From the NCBI GenBank assembly GCA_031002005.1, contig JARYHS010008074.1:266353930-266417929 (forward strand): a DNA stretch of 64,000 nt, written 5' to 3'. The notes beneath the pieces are model-generated. The model did not search any database. It saw only the letters and a list, made by a program, of their open reading frames with translations, and was not told where the DNA came from. Shown one piece after another: positions 1-11,343 of the stretch (positions within the stretch are counted from its first letter, which is position 1; every line of letters starts with the position of its first letter). Source of the DNA: Vandiemenella viatica (Eukaryota; Arthropoda; Insecta; Orthoptera; Morabidae). The position numbers and the translations under genes were made by a program.

Positions 1-102
1 GTTTATTTTGACAATTGCTTGTGAAACTAAAGTACGGCATTCAAAAGAGAAATACCCAGTTGATGAAGGGTATTTAATGTGTGGAAATGCTGCCAATCAC
101 CT

Positions 103-2330
103 CAGGGTTCTTACGGGCCTTAAAAAGCCTTAAGAAGGCCTTAATTTTCATTTTAATTTTTAAGGACCCTTAAAAGGCCCTAAAATTTCCTGAAAAGCCT
201 TAAAATATTAGAAAAAGCCTGATTTATTTTTTTAACGCCTAGATACGCCGTAGTAAATTTCACTATCCCGGCGACGCGACAATCGGCAGATTTCTCTCTG
301 GCTCGACCTTGACCAAGTGCGAGTCAAAGTGCTTATATTTCGAGCAAGTAGTAGAGTCTTTGCACAGATCTTATGTAGTTCTGCTTCGTACATGCCTGCG
401 TCTTACATTTCTTGGAAATTTCTAACAAGTTTCTTATGTATATATTGTTTTATTGCATATTACAGCTTAATTTACGTTAATTTCTTTTTTTTTTGTATGA
501 TTTACGATGGGAAAGTGTGCATTTAATGTATTATGATTAAATAACGAAGATTACAAACATTGGCTCGCTCCATCCCGTGATAAATACAAAGGCTATTGCA
601 GTATTTGCTGTAAAGATTTTGAACTCAGAAAAATGTCTGAAAAAGAAGTTTTCGAGATGAAAATGGAGGTCAAAGACTTCATTTTTATGATGATTAAGCA
701 CATACTGGACAAATCTCCTATAAATTATAGAGTTGTAAGAAGTATGACTTGCCTTGATCCTAGACAGATGGCGCTAAATAGTAGCAACTGTTATGTAAAG
801 ATGAAATATCTTCTGATTCACTTGTCAAAAATAAATTTAATTGGAGGAGGAGACTGATGAAATTCTTATACAGTATCATAGTTTTTTATCACAAGTTGCC
901 TCAAATGCTTCAAACCACTTCAGCTCATTTAATCCGCATGATGAGCATTCACGATTAGATATATTTTTAGAGAAGTATCTAGGCAAAGAAGATTATAACA
1001 GAGTACACAAAGTAATAAAAATATTGTTGCTGTTATCACATGGAAAAGCTGATGTTGAACGAGGCTTCTCTGTGAACGAGCAGTTGGAAGTTGAAAATTT
1101 AAAAGAGTCTTTAGTGGCTCAATGATTAGTCAGTCAACATTTCAAAAACAGCAAAAATAAGTTTTAATAACTAAGGAGTTAAGGATGTATGCAGCTATGG
1201 CTCGTCAAAAGTATATTGTGTACCTGGAAGAGAAAAAGAATGCAAAGAATACAGGGATTCAGGGAGTGAAACGCAAATCTATTTTAGATGATTTGGAAGA
1301 TTTGAAGTGTATAAAGCCACATCTAGAAACTGCAATTAAAGATCTTGAAGATAATGCTGATAAACTAGCAGATAAAGCTGAGGTTATAGGGGATGTTAAG
1401 TACATCACACAGTCCAATAGTTTTCGACGAACCGCTAAAGTTAAAAAAGCTGAATTTGAGGATGTTGAAAGTAAAATTAAGGCTCTATTGAAAGATTTAA
1501 AAGAGAATTGACCTTTGTTTTTAAACAATGTGAAAATAAATAAATAAAATCATTTAAAAAAGTGTATATATTTTTTATTTAACCTGCATACATTTTAATG
1601 ACTCTTACCAGTATGTTTTATGTTTACCCTTATAACATGTTGTAGCTCATCTGGTAAGTAAACTTTACTCATATAAGAAAATATTTGATCTAATATACCC
1701 AATAGGAACTACTGCTGTAACTCAAAAGATGTTGAAAAAGTTGTATTTAACCTGTTTCTTAAACCTATGGAAAATTTTTCATCTTTAAAGGTTCTTTTAC
1801 ATGTAGCATTCAAAAAAGGGGGGAGGGTGAGTATTTGTCATTCAACATTATACCTGAAATGTAATAAGTAATTGAGCTGACAATTTGGCAGTCCTTTCTC
1901 TGATGTAACTGCTAATGTGCTATAATGTATAAAAACAAATTAAGTTAAATTATGTATTTATATGTTAGTAATTCTTATTAGTAAGGTGGTACTATTTCTT
2001 TTTGCCCTTGTGTCAGTTTTCTGGGTTATAGTAGTTTTTTTATTTTATGTTTAATATATGAAAAGGGAAAAAGTTTCAATATTCACTGTATTGTGTGAAA
2101 ACAAAAGTAAATTTATTAGAAATTTATTGTAATTAATTTATAAACTCAATTAAAGCTTATTTCATCATAATCTTAACATGAATATTTTAATTTCTTTGCT
2201 GTAAGTTGCATATTATTTTTTATAACGTTTTAATATACATTAAATATAGCCTTAAAAAATATGAAAAATTGCCTTAAAAAGGCCTTAAAAGGGCCTTAAT
2301 TTTTCTTTTGCTAAAAGAGTAAGAACCCTG
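103..2330 (+). mobile_element. hAT-like DNA transposon with CAGGGTTCTTAC ends
   Basis: The element begins CAGGGTTCTTACGGGCC and ends in the inverted form GTAAGAACCCTG, a 12-bp terminal inverted repeat. CACCT lies directly outside on both sides (98-102 and 2331-2335), a 5-bp target duplication. Subterminal copies of (A)AGGCCTTAA crowd both ends (about 115-215 and 2250-2300). These may be transposase binding sites. Inside are remnants of a transposase on the + strand. The 5-bp duplication is shorter than the usual 8 bp of hAT elements, so the superfamily call rests mainly on the protein remnants and the CAGGG terminus. Confidence 0.82.
507..1511 (+). pseudogene. Decayed hAT-like transposase (BED finger to coiled-coil C-terminus)
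   Basis: From ATG 507 the reading is MGKCAFNVL, a TGA stop, then LNNEDYKHWLAPSRDKYKGY, followed by CSICCKDFEL. That is a degenerate BED-type zinc finger with the W-L-A-P and C-x2-C features. The central catalytic part is mostly missing. The 841-1125 segment holds the hAT C-terminal dimerisation hallmark LLSHGKADVERGFSVNEQLE, followed at 1185-1511 by a lysine-rich, predicted coiled-coil tail (DDLEDLKCIKPHLETAIKDL and on). At least two stops plus the internal deletion make it non-functional. A protein search would probably hit BED-finger hAT transposases often annotated as uncharacterised insect or fish proteins. Confidence 0.8.
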
Positions 2331-3150
2331 CACCTTGAAGTAAGCAGATTTCTCATGGAACTACTATAGATAAACATTTAATTTTATGTAATTCCAATCC
2401 CCTATATTTGTTTTATGTTAATTAGGGTGAAAACTCCTTTAGGTGAATATGAATAGGTTTACAAGAAAAGTTTGAAAAATACACTATGCCATATAATGGC
2501 CAATACTTACATTTATTTGTAACTAATACATATACTTCACTGTGTAATCGACTCATCACTGTTGAGTTTACTCTACATTGCTTTTATTCTTACAAGCACA
2601 ATCGACTAGTTAAACATTTTTTCTTAAGTTATAATATGTTGAGTGTTTTAAAAATTATTGCTTTACAAAGAAAAATCAAAAGTAAATGGCGAAGATGATG
2701 CTGAATTTACTGAACAGCTTGTCTCACTGTATTCGTCAATGCTGTGTTAAAAAAAGAAAAGGAAAAGAAAGGTCTCAAAATGTCGAGTGACAGAATTTCG
2801 AATGTTGAAAGTGTTCCTTGGCAAATGTCTAAGATATAAGGACACAGTTATATACTATTAAACATCAAAATCTTTCTATAAAATGTGATTCAATGTTTTT
2901 CTAGTCCTAGTTGAAGCGGTAAAAATTTATGTAAATACGTGATCAAGGACTATCCAAAGGCATTTTTCCAAAGTTTCCTTTTCTTCAAAATTATTCCACT
3001 TTCAAGGCACACTTCTTTCCAAGTGTTCCTGGTAGCGTCCCAATCTTTAAAAGAAACCACTGTTTTGTCTCTTAAAACTGGTCTAGCTTCCACTAGGGAA
3101 ATGAGAAGATCATTATCTATCACCAGTTAACTCATATTACGATTTTTAAA
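2331..3150. other. AT-rich non-coding DNA
   Basis: This stretch between the first hAT-like element and a GC-richer block holds only short random open frames. I see no repeats with clear ends and no recognisable coding homology. It lies upstream of the first visible Sec31 exon and is presumably intronic. Confidence 0.5.
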
Positions 3151-3164
3151 TTCAAAAAATGATT

Positions 3165-3435
3165 ACTTTACACACACTGAAAATGCACAAGCGGTTGCAA
3201 GCACCCAACCGGCCACATGGGCCACTGTCTGGACTGGGGCGGTCAAACAGCCGTCGAATGTAGTTCCAACGGACGGTTGCATACCTGCCATCAACGGCAG
3301 CGCTGCCATGGGTTTTCCCCTCCGCCCAGTGTGTAATCTCCCATTTAATCCCTAACACCACTACTTGAACGACGGCGATTGAGAAATATTTGGCGTGGAC
3401 GAAACCGCCCAGTGTGTAACAGGCCTTACACGATA
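3165..3435. repeat. GC-rich probable DNA-element remnant
   Basis: A block with many CpGs in an otherwise AT-rich setting. It contains a short direct repeat, GCCCAGTGTGTAA, near 3327 and again near 3409, and on the other strand begins CCTGTTACACACTGGGCGG. Such TTACACACGGG-like ends resemble terminal repeats of some PIF/Harbinger-type elements, but I could not find a matching second end. The 69-codon minus-strand open frame across it shows no domain I recognise. Confidence 0.35.
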
Positions 3436-3484
3436 GCGCGATCGTTCCTGTCCATGTTTAATACCTACCTTTATTAATTCTTCT

Positions 3485-4556
3485 GAGTTCTTCAAGCTCA
3501 AGAGATTTTGTTCATTCTAAGGGTCGTCGTCGTCGTGTCTGTTTGAGTCGAAACTCATGTAACAATTGAAGTTCCAGAGCTCTGAGCTCCCTGACTTCTT
3601 TCTGATTAGTGGTCGTTAGCATGTCGTTTTAGTCAAGTCTGTGGTGTCGTCTCTGTTTTTTTTTTTTTAAGTTTGTGTTTTTGTCGTGTTTATGATTTGA
3701 CTTTTTTTTTTTAATTAGTATCTGTAGTTGCGGGTTATTGTTTGTATTGGTCGGTTGTAGTTAGCGTCGTACAGGTCTAGTCCTAGGTTCTGGATTGTGT
3801 TGTAGGGCGATGCACGTGATTTTTGATAAAAATTGGTCGATTTGTCTTTTATGTAGTCTGTGATAGTCTGTATTCCCAAGTCGTGGTGAATTTGTGTGTT
3901 TGTCATGTACCGAGGGGCGTCGAAGATGAGTCGTAAGTACTTGTTCTGTACAGTTTGTAGTTTCTTTAGATTTGTGTCAGCCGCCATGCTGAATAGTTCA
4001 GAGCCATACAACATTGCAGGCCTGACGACCGCTTTGTAGATCTGAAGTTTTGTTTTGGTGGTTAGTCCATTCCCCTTGAGGAGAGGGTATAGTTTGAAGA
4101 GTCGTGCTTTACTTATGTTGCAGGCATTTTTAATGTGGTCACCCCACGTTAGTTTTTTTCAAACTGTATGCCTAGGTATTTGACTGTGTCCTGCCAGGGG
4201 AGGGCTGTGCCGTCGAGAGTTACTTGTTCGGTGGGTGGCTCCCTTTTAGTAGAAAACATAATGGCTTGAGATTTGTCAGTGTTTAATTTAATTTTCCACC
4301 TGTTGCACCATTGTTTTAGAAGTTGGAGGTGTTGCGACAGTTTTCTTATTATGTATTTTTGACTTCTACAGGATCTGTGTATGGCAGTGTCGTCTGCGAA
4401 CAGGGCGATTTCTCCTCCTGTCTGGTGTGGTATATCATTGGTGTAGATGCTGTAGAGAATTGGTGCTATGACCGAACCTTGGGGTACGCCTGCTTCAATT
4501 GATTTAAACTGGCTTTGTTCTCCTTCCACCACCACGTAAGGGTGAAACACAGGTCA
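3485..4556 (-). mobile_element. Jockey-type LINE, 5'-truncated
   Basis: Minus-strand non-LTR retrotransposon fragment. From about 4550 down to 4150 it encodes the central reverse transcriptase, with AGVPQGSVIAPILYSIYTND (palm) and the catalytic box LFADDTAIH (FADD codons at 4389-4400). After a frame break near 4150 a second frame (4014-3715) supplies the C-terminal part, with LYGSELFSMAA and LQTVQNKYLR, typical of jockey-clade ORF2. T-runs at 3656-3669 and 3701-3710 on the + strand correspond to A-rich stretches in the 3' region. The endonuclease and N-terminal polymerase are missing, as expected of a dead-on-arrival copy. Confidence 0.85.
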
Positions 4557-4715
4557 AGTTTATATTTGGCTAGATCGGATCAACCTGTCATAATCTTCTT
4601 TCATCATAAAAACTGGAACTATTCTAGACCCGTTACGATACGCAAAAAACAGTCCCGGGCTTACACTATTTTTTTATATAATGTTGATAATAACCATGAA
4701 AAGACAGGTGCTTAG

Positions 4716-5175
4716 TAGTGAAAAGGAATTACACATTAGGATGGAAAAATGAATCATGATGATGGATGATGGTTGTGTGGTGTGAACCCATAAAAAAGAC
4801 AAGAACAGAAATGACAGTAATTTTTGGGCCTTAGCCCTTTATCAGGAAGGGAACATTATGAATGATGGGTATTGTTTGAGACTGTCTCGCAGATTGACTA
4901 TTAGCCAGGAATGTGGTGATGGTAAATTCAAACCTTTATTCTAACCTTTTCTCCTAGCCACATTTAAATCCAAATCACTACCCCTCTCCCTGTCCTCTAT
5001 TTGAATTTGTCCCCACCATGTTCCTGGCTAGCAGTCATTCTGTGAAGCAGGCTCCTACAATACCCACCCTCAATAATGCTCTCTTGTTGATAAAGTGCAA
5101 AAACCCAAAAATTACTAAGTAATTAGTGTAATTGACTTTGTGTTCACGTCACACACCATCATCTAAGGTAAGTTG
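4716..5175. repeat. Penelope-like inverted terminal repeats with hammerhead-like cores
   Basis: Two divergent arms face each other. The left arm (about 4726-4855) runs from an AGGATGGAAAAATGA start through a T-rich middle to TTTTTGGGCCTTAGCCC. The right arm (about 5085-5172) is its inverse. On the minus strand the left arm reads CTGATAA, then AGGGCTAAGGCCC (a pairable stem), then CAAAAATTAC: a slightly mutated CUGAUGA-stem II-GAAA hammerhead core at 4817-4845. The sequence between the arms shows no coding homology. The same arrangement, with different sequences, recurs at 5.2, 17.0, 25.5 and 52.7-53.9 kb. Confidence 0.6.
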
Positions 5176-5224
5176 TTGTTAGGAAACAGAGGCACTGTAA
5201 AGCTGATACATAAACATTATGATA

Positions 5225-5545
5225 GGAGTATAACCACCACTTACTAAATCTGATGATTGCTGTGGCAAAAAAACATGGAAAAGCAAGAACACAAAGATAA
5301 CAGTTTAATTTCCTGGCTCATAATCCTTCTTCAGCATCAGAGTGAGGTAGCTGCTTGATGGAGGCTGGCAGCTAACTTAGTTAACCGAGTTAGCTACCAG
5401 CATCCATCAGGCCACCTCACTCTATGGTTAAAGAAGGGTTCTGAGCCCAAGAATTACAACGCTCTATTTGTGCAGGCATTTTTCCATGTTTCAACCCAGC
5501 AGTAATCCTCAGCTTTGGTAAGTGGCGGTTATTCTCCTATCCAGT
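5225..5545. repeat. Hairpin-forming Penelope-type terminal repeat pair
   Basis: A compact palindrome about 320 bases long. The left arm starts AGGAGTATAACCACCACTTA and the right arm ends AAGTGGCGGTTATTCTCCTA. The centre is TTAGTTAACCGAGTTAGC. Both arms carry a CTCTGATG...AGAAGGGTTCTGAGCCC core followed by an AAGAATTACA or GAAATTAAA string (near 5300-5345 minus, 5413-5446 plus), a decayed hammerhead-like layout. There is no internal coding sequence, so it looks like two terminal repeats joined head to head. Confidence 0.6.
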
Positions 5546-5599
5546 GGTGGAGTAGGTGATCAGAATTTCCTATCCAGTACCTTTTAAGTTTCATCTAGC

Positions 5600-7022
5600 T
5601 GATACCCACGACTTCGTTTGTGTTTGTAAAGAATTTGGATTGACAGCTACTGACATCTAACATCCATAGTGCACGATGGGAGACTCGATGCTATTACCAC
5701 ACACAAATGCCAGTCATACGTGCTATGTAGTTCAGGCAGCAAAGTAAAATTTACGGAAATTCGACCTTGATCGACCAATTTCAACAACCATATCTCAAAC
5801 ACTCTCAAAGTTATCGAAATTCGGCCAATGTTGTGATCGATGGATGACTGTGTTACTACCATGCACAAAGACCAATGATCTGCGCTAGATAGTATTGGCT
5901 GAAAAGTGATACACAGGGACACAAACGTTTTTGGTAGAAATTTGAAAGTGGCGCAGGTCGACCAGTTTCAACGCCCCCATATCTCCCACACCACCATAGC
6001 TACTGACATCTAACAACCATAGTGCACCACAGGAGACATGATACTACTACCACACATAAACACCAATGGTCTATGCTATGTAGTTGTCGCTGAAAAGTGA
6101 CATATGCGGAGGCACATGTCTTTCATCGAAATACAAAAATATCCTTGATCGGCCATTTTCAGCCACCATATCTCCCACACTACCACAGTTACTGAAATTT
6201 GGTCGACGTTGTGATCGAAAGGTGACTCTGTGTTACTACCACACACAAACGCCAGTGATTTGTGATAGATCGTTTTCCCTGAAAAGTGATACACCAAGAC
6301 ACATGCATCATTGGCAGAAATATGAGATTGCTGCAGGTCGACCAATGTGAACCCCTATATCTCCCACACCCCCATACCTACACACATCCATCTAACAACC
6401 ATAGAGCACGACAGGAGACATGATTCTACTGCAACACACAAACATTCGTTGAAATAGGAAAATATCCTTGATCGGCCAATTTCAACCACCACATCTCCCA
6501 CACTACCACAGTTACTGAAATTTGGCCAATGTTGTGATCGAAAGGTTACTCTGTGTTACTACCACACACAAACGCCAGTGATCTGCGATAGAAAGTTTTT
6601 GCTGAAAAGAATTACACCAAGACAGATGCGTCTTTGGCAGAAATATGAAATTGCCGCAGGTCGACCAGTTTCAACCCGCATATCACCCACACCCCCATAG
6701 CTAATGACATCTACCAACAATAGCGCAGGACAGGAGACACGATTCTACTACCACATGCAAACATCAATGGTATATGCTGTGCTATATAGTTGTGGCAGGA
6801 AGGAGACACGAATTTTTGCTCGAAATATGAAAACGCCCCACATTGACCAACTTTAATCATCATATCTCCCACATCCCCACAGCTATCGGCATTCGGCCAA
6901 CGTTGCGCATGACAGGAAACTCCATGCTACTTCTACACACAAACACCAGTGATCTGTGCTAGGTAGTGGTGGATGAAAAGTGAAATATAGGAAAACACCT
7001 GTCTACTTTTATATATATAAGA
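5600..7022. repeat. Composite element with about four 320-375 bp tandem units
   Basis: It begins TAGCTGATACCCACGACTTC and ends in TTTATATATATAAGATT. Between lie tandem units marked by recurrent phrases: TGACATCTAACAACCATAG (near 5651, 6004, 6386, 6705), ACCATATCTCCCACAC, TTGTGATCGAAAGGTGACTC and CTATGCTATGTAGTTGTGGC. Units differ by substitutions and small deletions. The apparent open frames across it come from this repetitive composition and are not genes. The same element, with the same start and end, occurs at 59275-61493 with more units. Confidence 0.75.
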
Positions 7023-7034
7023 TTTTTTTATTTC

Positions 7035-7330
7035 TATCTGAAACATTGTTATACACGGTTTCCTGCTACTGGATGGGTCTGCTTTGTGCACAAGTGTCTC
7101 CATTTCCTGATTTCTTCCCACCAACTCTCCATCACTAACCTTTTTGTTCCTTGTTAAGTCCATTTTTGTAACCCTTATTCTTCTTCTTAAAAATTTCATT
7201 TAATTCAGTTGGATCTTTCTGATATCCTGCTTCTTCATTGTCAAGGTTCCAACACCATAAGTGAGAGTAGGACCAAAGCATGTGTGATAAATTAGGTAGT
7301 TAGATTCTGATGAGAAATTTAAATCACAGA
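7035..7330 (-). pseudogene. LINE reverse transcriptase C-terminal remnant
   Basis: On the minus strand the frame reads LTYGVGTLTMKKQDIRKI, a stop, then MKFLRRRIRVTKMDLTRNKK. This is the post-polymerase segment of RTE-like LINEs (LTYGxETWTLT...EMKFLRR...DR-RN). It has one in-frame stop and no detectable polymerase core. It abuts the tandem-unit element on its left, which may have inserted into it or removed the rest. Confidence 0.6.
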
Positions 7331-7670
7331 TAGGAATCTTCTTTAGAAGCATTTACCATTACAAAAAAATCCTTGTAGAATAGTGTAATTGAAGCATCTC
7401 ACATCTGTTACATACTACTAACAACAAAGTGCTATTTGAATATCTCTCCACAAACTAGTCTTCTGTCTCTGCCGATCATTCTGCAAGCTTCATGAACACC
7501 TTGTTACCTGGTACTTCTTCCCTTCACAAAGATTCAGCTTCTGTAACAACCTGTGATGTGTGCTTATAGTTTAAGTTAACAAACTTTATCTCGGTATTAT
7601 ACAACTATTTTTCCTGTTAGAAGTCTGATATCTGTCTTCGGTTTGTCTTCAGTGTTTCTCAAACTACTGG
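7331..7670. other. Non-coding DNA
   Basis: AT-rich sequence with no supportable gene, RNA or repeat boundary; it may include further decayed LINE sequence continuous with the remnant to its left. Confidence 0.4.
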
Positions 7671-7674
7671 GGCT

Positions 7675-7800
7675 TTGAATCGTAGGCTTCCGCGGCCAGA
7701 GTCAGTTGATTCTTGGCTGTCCGGGTGGCGCCGCGTCATGTTCATCGTAGCCGACGTTTCGACCCTCATTCTGGGGTCTTCTTGAAGAATCTACTGGGGC
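7675..7800 (-). repeat. Hammerhead-like terminal repeat fragment
   Basis: A GC-rich 125-base island. On the minus strand it reads TTCAAGA, then GACCCCAGAATGAGGGTC (a perfect 5-bp stem GACCC/GGGTC), then GAAACGTCGGCTACGATGA, and continues through GACGCGGCGCCACCCGGACA. The order matches CUGANGA-stem II-GAAA-stem III of a hammerhead ribozyme, but the first core string is diverged. CGTCG and CGATG can pair as a stem III. No partner arm or coding sequence is visible nearby, so it looks like a solo terminal repeat of a Penelope-type family different from the others here. Confidence 0.5.
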
Positions 7801-8650
7801 TTTCTTGTGTTTCGATTCAAAGCATACAAGGAGTATAAAATTAGATTCACTACCGGATAATATCAGTAAAATTATTCAAAAAAGTAGACTCCATTTGTAT
7901 CATTGAACGGTGTCATATTTTTGATGCAGATTGTATGCATTTTTAAAACGTGGTATTTCTGGTATGTGCTCAGCTGTTGTTGCTGGGTTGAACTGGTTGT
8001 TTCTTGCCAGTGAATGGCTGACTAAACTAGTTTACAAACTGATATAAAACTGAAAATTAAACACTGGCTTTAAACTCATTAACAATCAGAATGTTTGTGC
8101 AAGAATGGGTGATAATGTTATCTCATTATTCAGAAATTGTTATTTCTGTAGATGAGGTGGATAATTATGCTTTGAAGTGAAGAAATCTTTCAATCAATTA
8201 CCTGTTAGAAATATGGCAAATGAAAATTTCTTTTTATATGAAATGAACATCTGTTCCATTAAATCAAAGTTTTTGAGTTATTTAAAGATTGGTAGTTAAA
8301 GACTTTCATACTTTGTAATATTGAATGTTGAGATTTGTTGTAACTGCAGCAGTCTTGGAATAAATATCTGAAAGATATTCTTGTGATGAAAAGAAAAAAA
8401 TCTTCTGAATATAATGCAGTTATTCTCATGCTTGATAATAAATTAGTGTGATTTTATTTTTGCCAGTCAACTGTCTTAGGTTTGCCGTAAGGAAATAAGA
8501 GAAGCACTTTATGTTTGGTAAAAATATAATCCTGGCATTTTTTGGCATTGCGGAATCATATGATAGCATCTGCAGAAAATAGGTAAGGAAGCATGGAAAG
8601 TGAAAAGCATTAGCATATGATTGGTTAAAGGCATTAAGAATATATGTAAA
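7801..8650. other. AT-rich non-coding DNA
   Basis: No coding or repeat boundaries could be supported in this stretch. Confidence 0.45.
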
Positions 8651-8654
8651 ATTT

Positions 8655-9175
8655 TTGTGATAGCACAACAGGGTTCAGATTAGCAAAGGCATGGTAGTGA
8701 TCTCTCCCCTCTTCTATTCATTGTTGATATGGAGGAAATAATAAAGAAGGTGGCCTGTAAAGTTGGGGAGGAAAATATGAAGCCATGATATTTGCAGACA
8801 ATGTAATGGTTTTGGCAAACTGAGCTAGAAATGCAAGAACAGAAGAAAGTGGTTGAATTTTATAGAATCCAGTTCTCTGCAAAATAAAAATTAATAATAA
8901 TAAAATAAAAAAAACCCACCGTGAGTGAAGTAGTTATTACAACATAAAAGGAAGAGAATACTGCTGATTGGAATGTCATGTGGAGGTGAGAAACTGAAGG
9001 TTGTAGAAGTGTTTGTCAAGTGTGATAGAAGAGAACATGAGAAACACAAAGAAAATATATGAAAGATTCAGAAAACCCAAGAATTCTACAGGAATATCAA
9101 AATCTTGATTTGGAGCAGGAAGAAGCCACTGAAATCCAAAAGGATTACTTTAATTAAACTAAGGAAAAAGGTAAC
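8655..9175 (+). pseudogene. Heavily decayed LINE reverse transcriptase remnant
   Basis: Scattered frames on the + strand recall the palm region of RTE-like LINEs: a GVR-like start near 8670, a SLLYSLL-like stretch (GLSPLLFN equivalent) near 8700-8725, and YEAMIFADNVMVLAN near 8780-8815, equivalent to the FADD catalytic box with the second Asp changed to Asn. Frames change several times and stops are frequent. It is one of only two retroelement coding remnants on the same strand as Sec31. Confidence 0.5.
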
Positions 9176-9189
9176 TGCTTTAGGAAATA

Positions 9190-9600
9190 TAATTGCGAGG
9201 AAAGGGAAAATGACTCATCACTCACCAAAGTTGGGATTAGTAGTAGAATTATTGTCATTTAACTAATTACCTTATTTTATTTTTCAAAATTTATCCGTCC
9301 ATATTTATTTACTTTATTTCCCTCCCACCTTTTTTTTTGTCTAGTATTAGTTGTACCACCATCTGCGATTTACATATTTATATAAAATATCTCAGTCCCA
9401 CTGCCATATTGATAATCCACTTAGTCATCTAGCAACCCTCGGCGTGTGCACACCTCCTGAGCCTCATGACTCATTTTCTCCGTCATGAATAAGATTTAAT
9501 AACCGAAATATTGAGTTTATTTGTGTGTTCATGATATATGTTCTTCTCTCGTCGCTGCCTTCAACTTTGGTGAGTGAAAAAGGAAAGAGGAACCTGTACA
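9190..9600. repeat. Penelope-type inverted terminal repeat pair (decayed)
   Basis: Left arm AAAGGGAAAATGACTCATCA, CTCACCAAAGTTG (about 9198-9235); right arm CAACTTTGGTGAGTGAAAAAGG (about 9560-9585). Inside the right arm CATGAATAAGATTTAATAACCGAAATATTG at 9484-9513 matches the internal core seen at 17130-17290 (a hammerhead-like CxGAUGA...GAAA variant). About 250 bases between the arms show no gene. Confidence 0.5.
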
Positions 9601-10510
9601 GGATAAAATTGAAAGATCCAGACTCCAGGGTATGAACACATGAAGAGGATGAGTAATGGTAGGATGCCAAAGAGATTGTATAATTTTGAATTGGAATGAA
9701 AGACCCCTCAAGGAAAATTGTGGGATAGCTGGAATAAGGCAGTAGAAAAGGGTGCAAGACAGAGTAACAAACTGAACTGCAGTGATAGAAAAGGAATTGT
9801 GGAAGGATAGGAGATTTTAGAGAGAACTGTGTTTTTGGGAGACTGAAAGCTGTTGTTGTTGGCGATGAATTGAATCTAGACTGGTTGCTTAGCACACATA
9901 TAATGAAACGTACTGCCACTCATATATATGTATGCTTCTGTATGTCTCAGAGCATATTCTCTCAAACAACACAAAGCAAACCTACTGGTAGCTAATAATA
10001 GTCCAGAGCTGTTGTCAGTGATCATGGTGTTAGTTCAGTCTAGAGGTTATACTACAAAATACATGCACTGGGAGTAATAGACTATTTGTTTGGTTCTCTC
10101 ATATAAAACCTGGAGTTATTGATTTTGTAGAAGCTGTTGATCTATTATTTCAATTCCTGCCTAAAATTTTCCATTACAAAGTATATTTTAGGTATAGAGG
10201 GGGGAAAAAACCCATTATCATGTGCAATGGAATGCCAACACATCACATACCTGAGCAATGAAGAATCCATTGCTGTTTGTAGTGCGGTAAATGTAATACA
10301 CGACCTTGCTGAAAAATTTTAGCTTAACCAGGCTAAAATGAAAGGATTCTTTATAACCAAATTGTGTTATTTGACATGAATTAATTTTTTAATGCAAATG
10401 TTTATGTGAAATTCAGAACAGTAGAATAAATGAACAATTATTCATTATTTCATTTCTGTTTCAAAGCTGTGGTTTGTATTTAGATCAAAATGATCTCCAC
10501 AGTTGTAATT
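9601..10510. other. Non-coding DNA
   Basis: No supportable gene or repeat boundary. Open frames here (for example 10137-10322) lack homology to Sec31 or to transposable-element proteins. Confidence 0.45.
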
Positions 10511-10514
10511 TCTG

Positions 10515-10845
10515 GTTAATGGTGGCAACAAAACTGTTGTCAGGCAATGAAAATAAAGAAGGATGGGAAAATAATCTTTCCCTTACCACAGACGAAGGTT
10601 GGATAACTTTAATGATCAAGTTTGATACAAGGATTATAGCACTCCTAATGTAAGAAATGAATAGTTTATACAATTTTCTTTATTTGAAAACCTTGCAATA
10701 CTAAATATGAATTAATTGATATTATTTTATTTGTTTGTATTAACTGCATCAAACTTTCCTCTTATAAAAATTACAATTGAAAATAAGGAAGGACAGTGAA
10801 AATAATCTGTCACTTGCCATAGATGAAGATTTTTTTTATAAGAGA
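10515..10845. repeat. Two partial Penelope-type terminal repeats in direct orientation
   Basis: At about 10540-10610 and again at 10780-10835 the same motif train appears: a GAAAATAA(A)GAAGGA start, AAAATAATCT(TTCCC or GTCAC), TTACCACAGACGAAGG or TTGCCATAGATGAAGA. This is the outer end of the terminal repeat family at 21466 and 53631 (GGAAGGATAGG..TATGACCC..CTTACCACAGATGAAGG). Neither piece has the internal ribozyme-like core, so both are truncated. Confidence 0.55.
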
Positions 10846-11343
10846 GAAATTTGGTGTAGTCAGTATATACAAACAACAGAGATCATGTTGCAATAACCTG
10901 CTTCTACTTTCTTATGTTAGGAGGGCTGTAATCCTTATATGGAGCTTGTCCATTAACCTTTGTGTAATTGCTCATTTTATTTTCTTTTAAATGTTTAAGG
11001 TTGCAATGACATTTTAACTTGTTAATCTGTTACTGCAGTGGAAATGATGAACAATACTTACATTTTGCTAGAAGATTCTAGAAATGTGTGTAGGTCATAC
11101 GTAACTAGAATCTCACAATTGCAATGGGAATATTTAAACCAGTACTAGTGTTCATTTACCAGGTTCTCATACATAAAGTAACTAATTAAATAGTAGGCTG
11201 CTTGAGATGAGATGTATTTGTACCATACTTTGTAAAAACAGAAGAATACACTTTGGCACAAAGTTTGGTTACTACTTAAAAATAGAATATTGTTTACACA
11301 TCAATTTCATCTGCCAGTTATTATTTGATGTAAACTGTTTCAG
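10846..11343. other. Intron sequence upstream of the first visible Sec31 exon
   Basis: AT-rich sequence ending in the TTTCAG acceptor at 11343. No upstream WD40 exon could be recognised here. Confidence 0.6.

Noticed and set aside
6076..6350. Open frames in the tandem-unit elements (also 59757-61163)
   Set aside because: They recur only because the repeat unit lacks stops in some frames; there are no conserved residues or consistent frame between units.
10137..10322. An upstream Sec31 WD40 exon
   Set aside because: The translation has no WD40 features and no similarity to the blade preceding NGEVVCDIATT; no other upstream candidate was seen.
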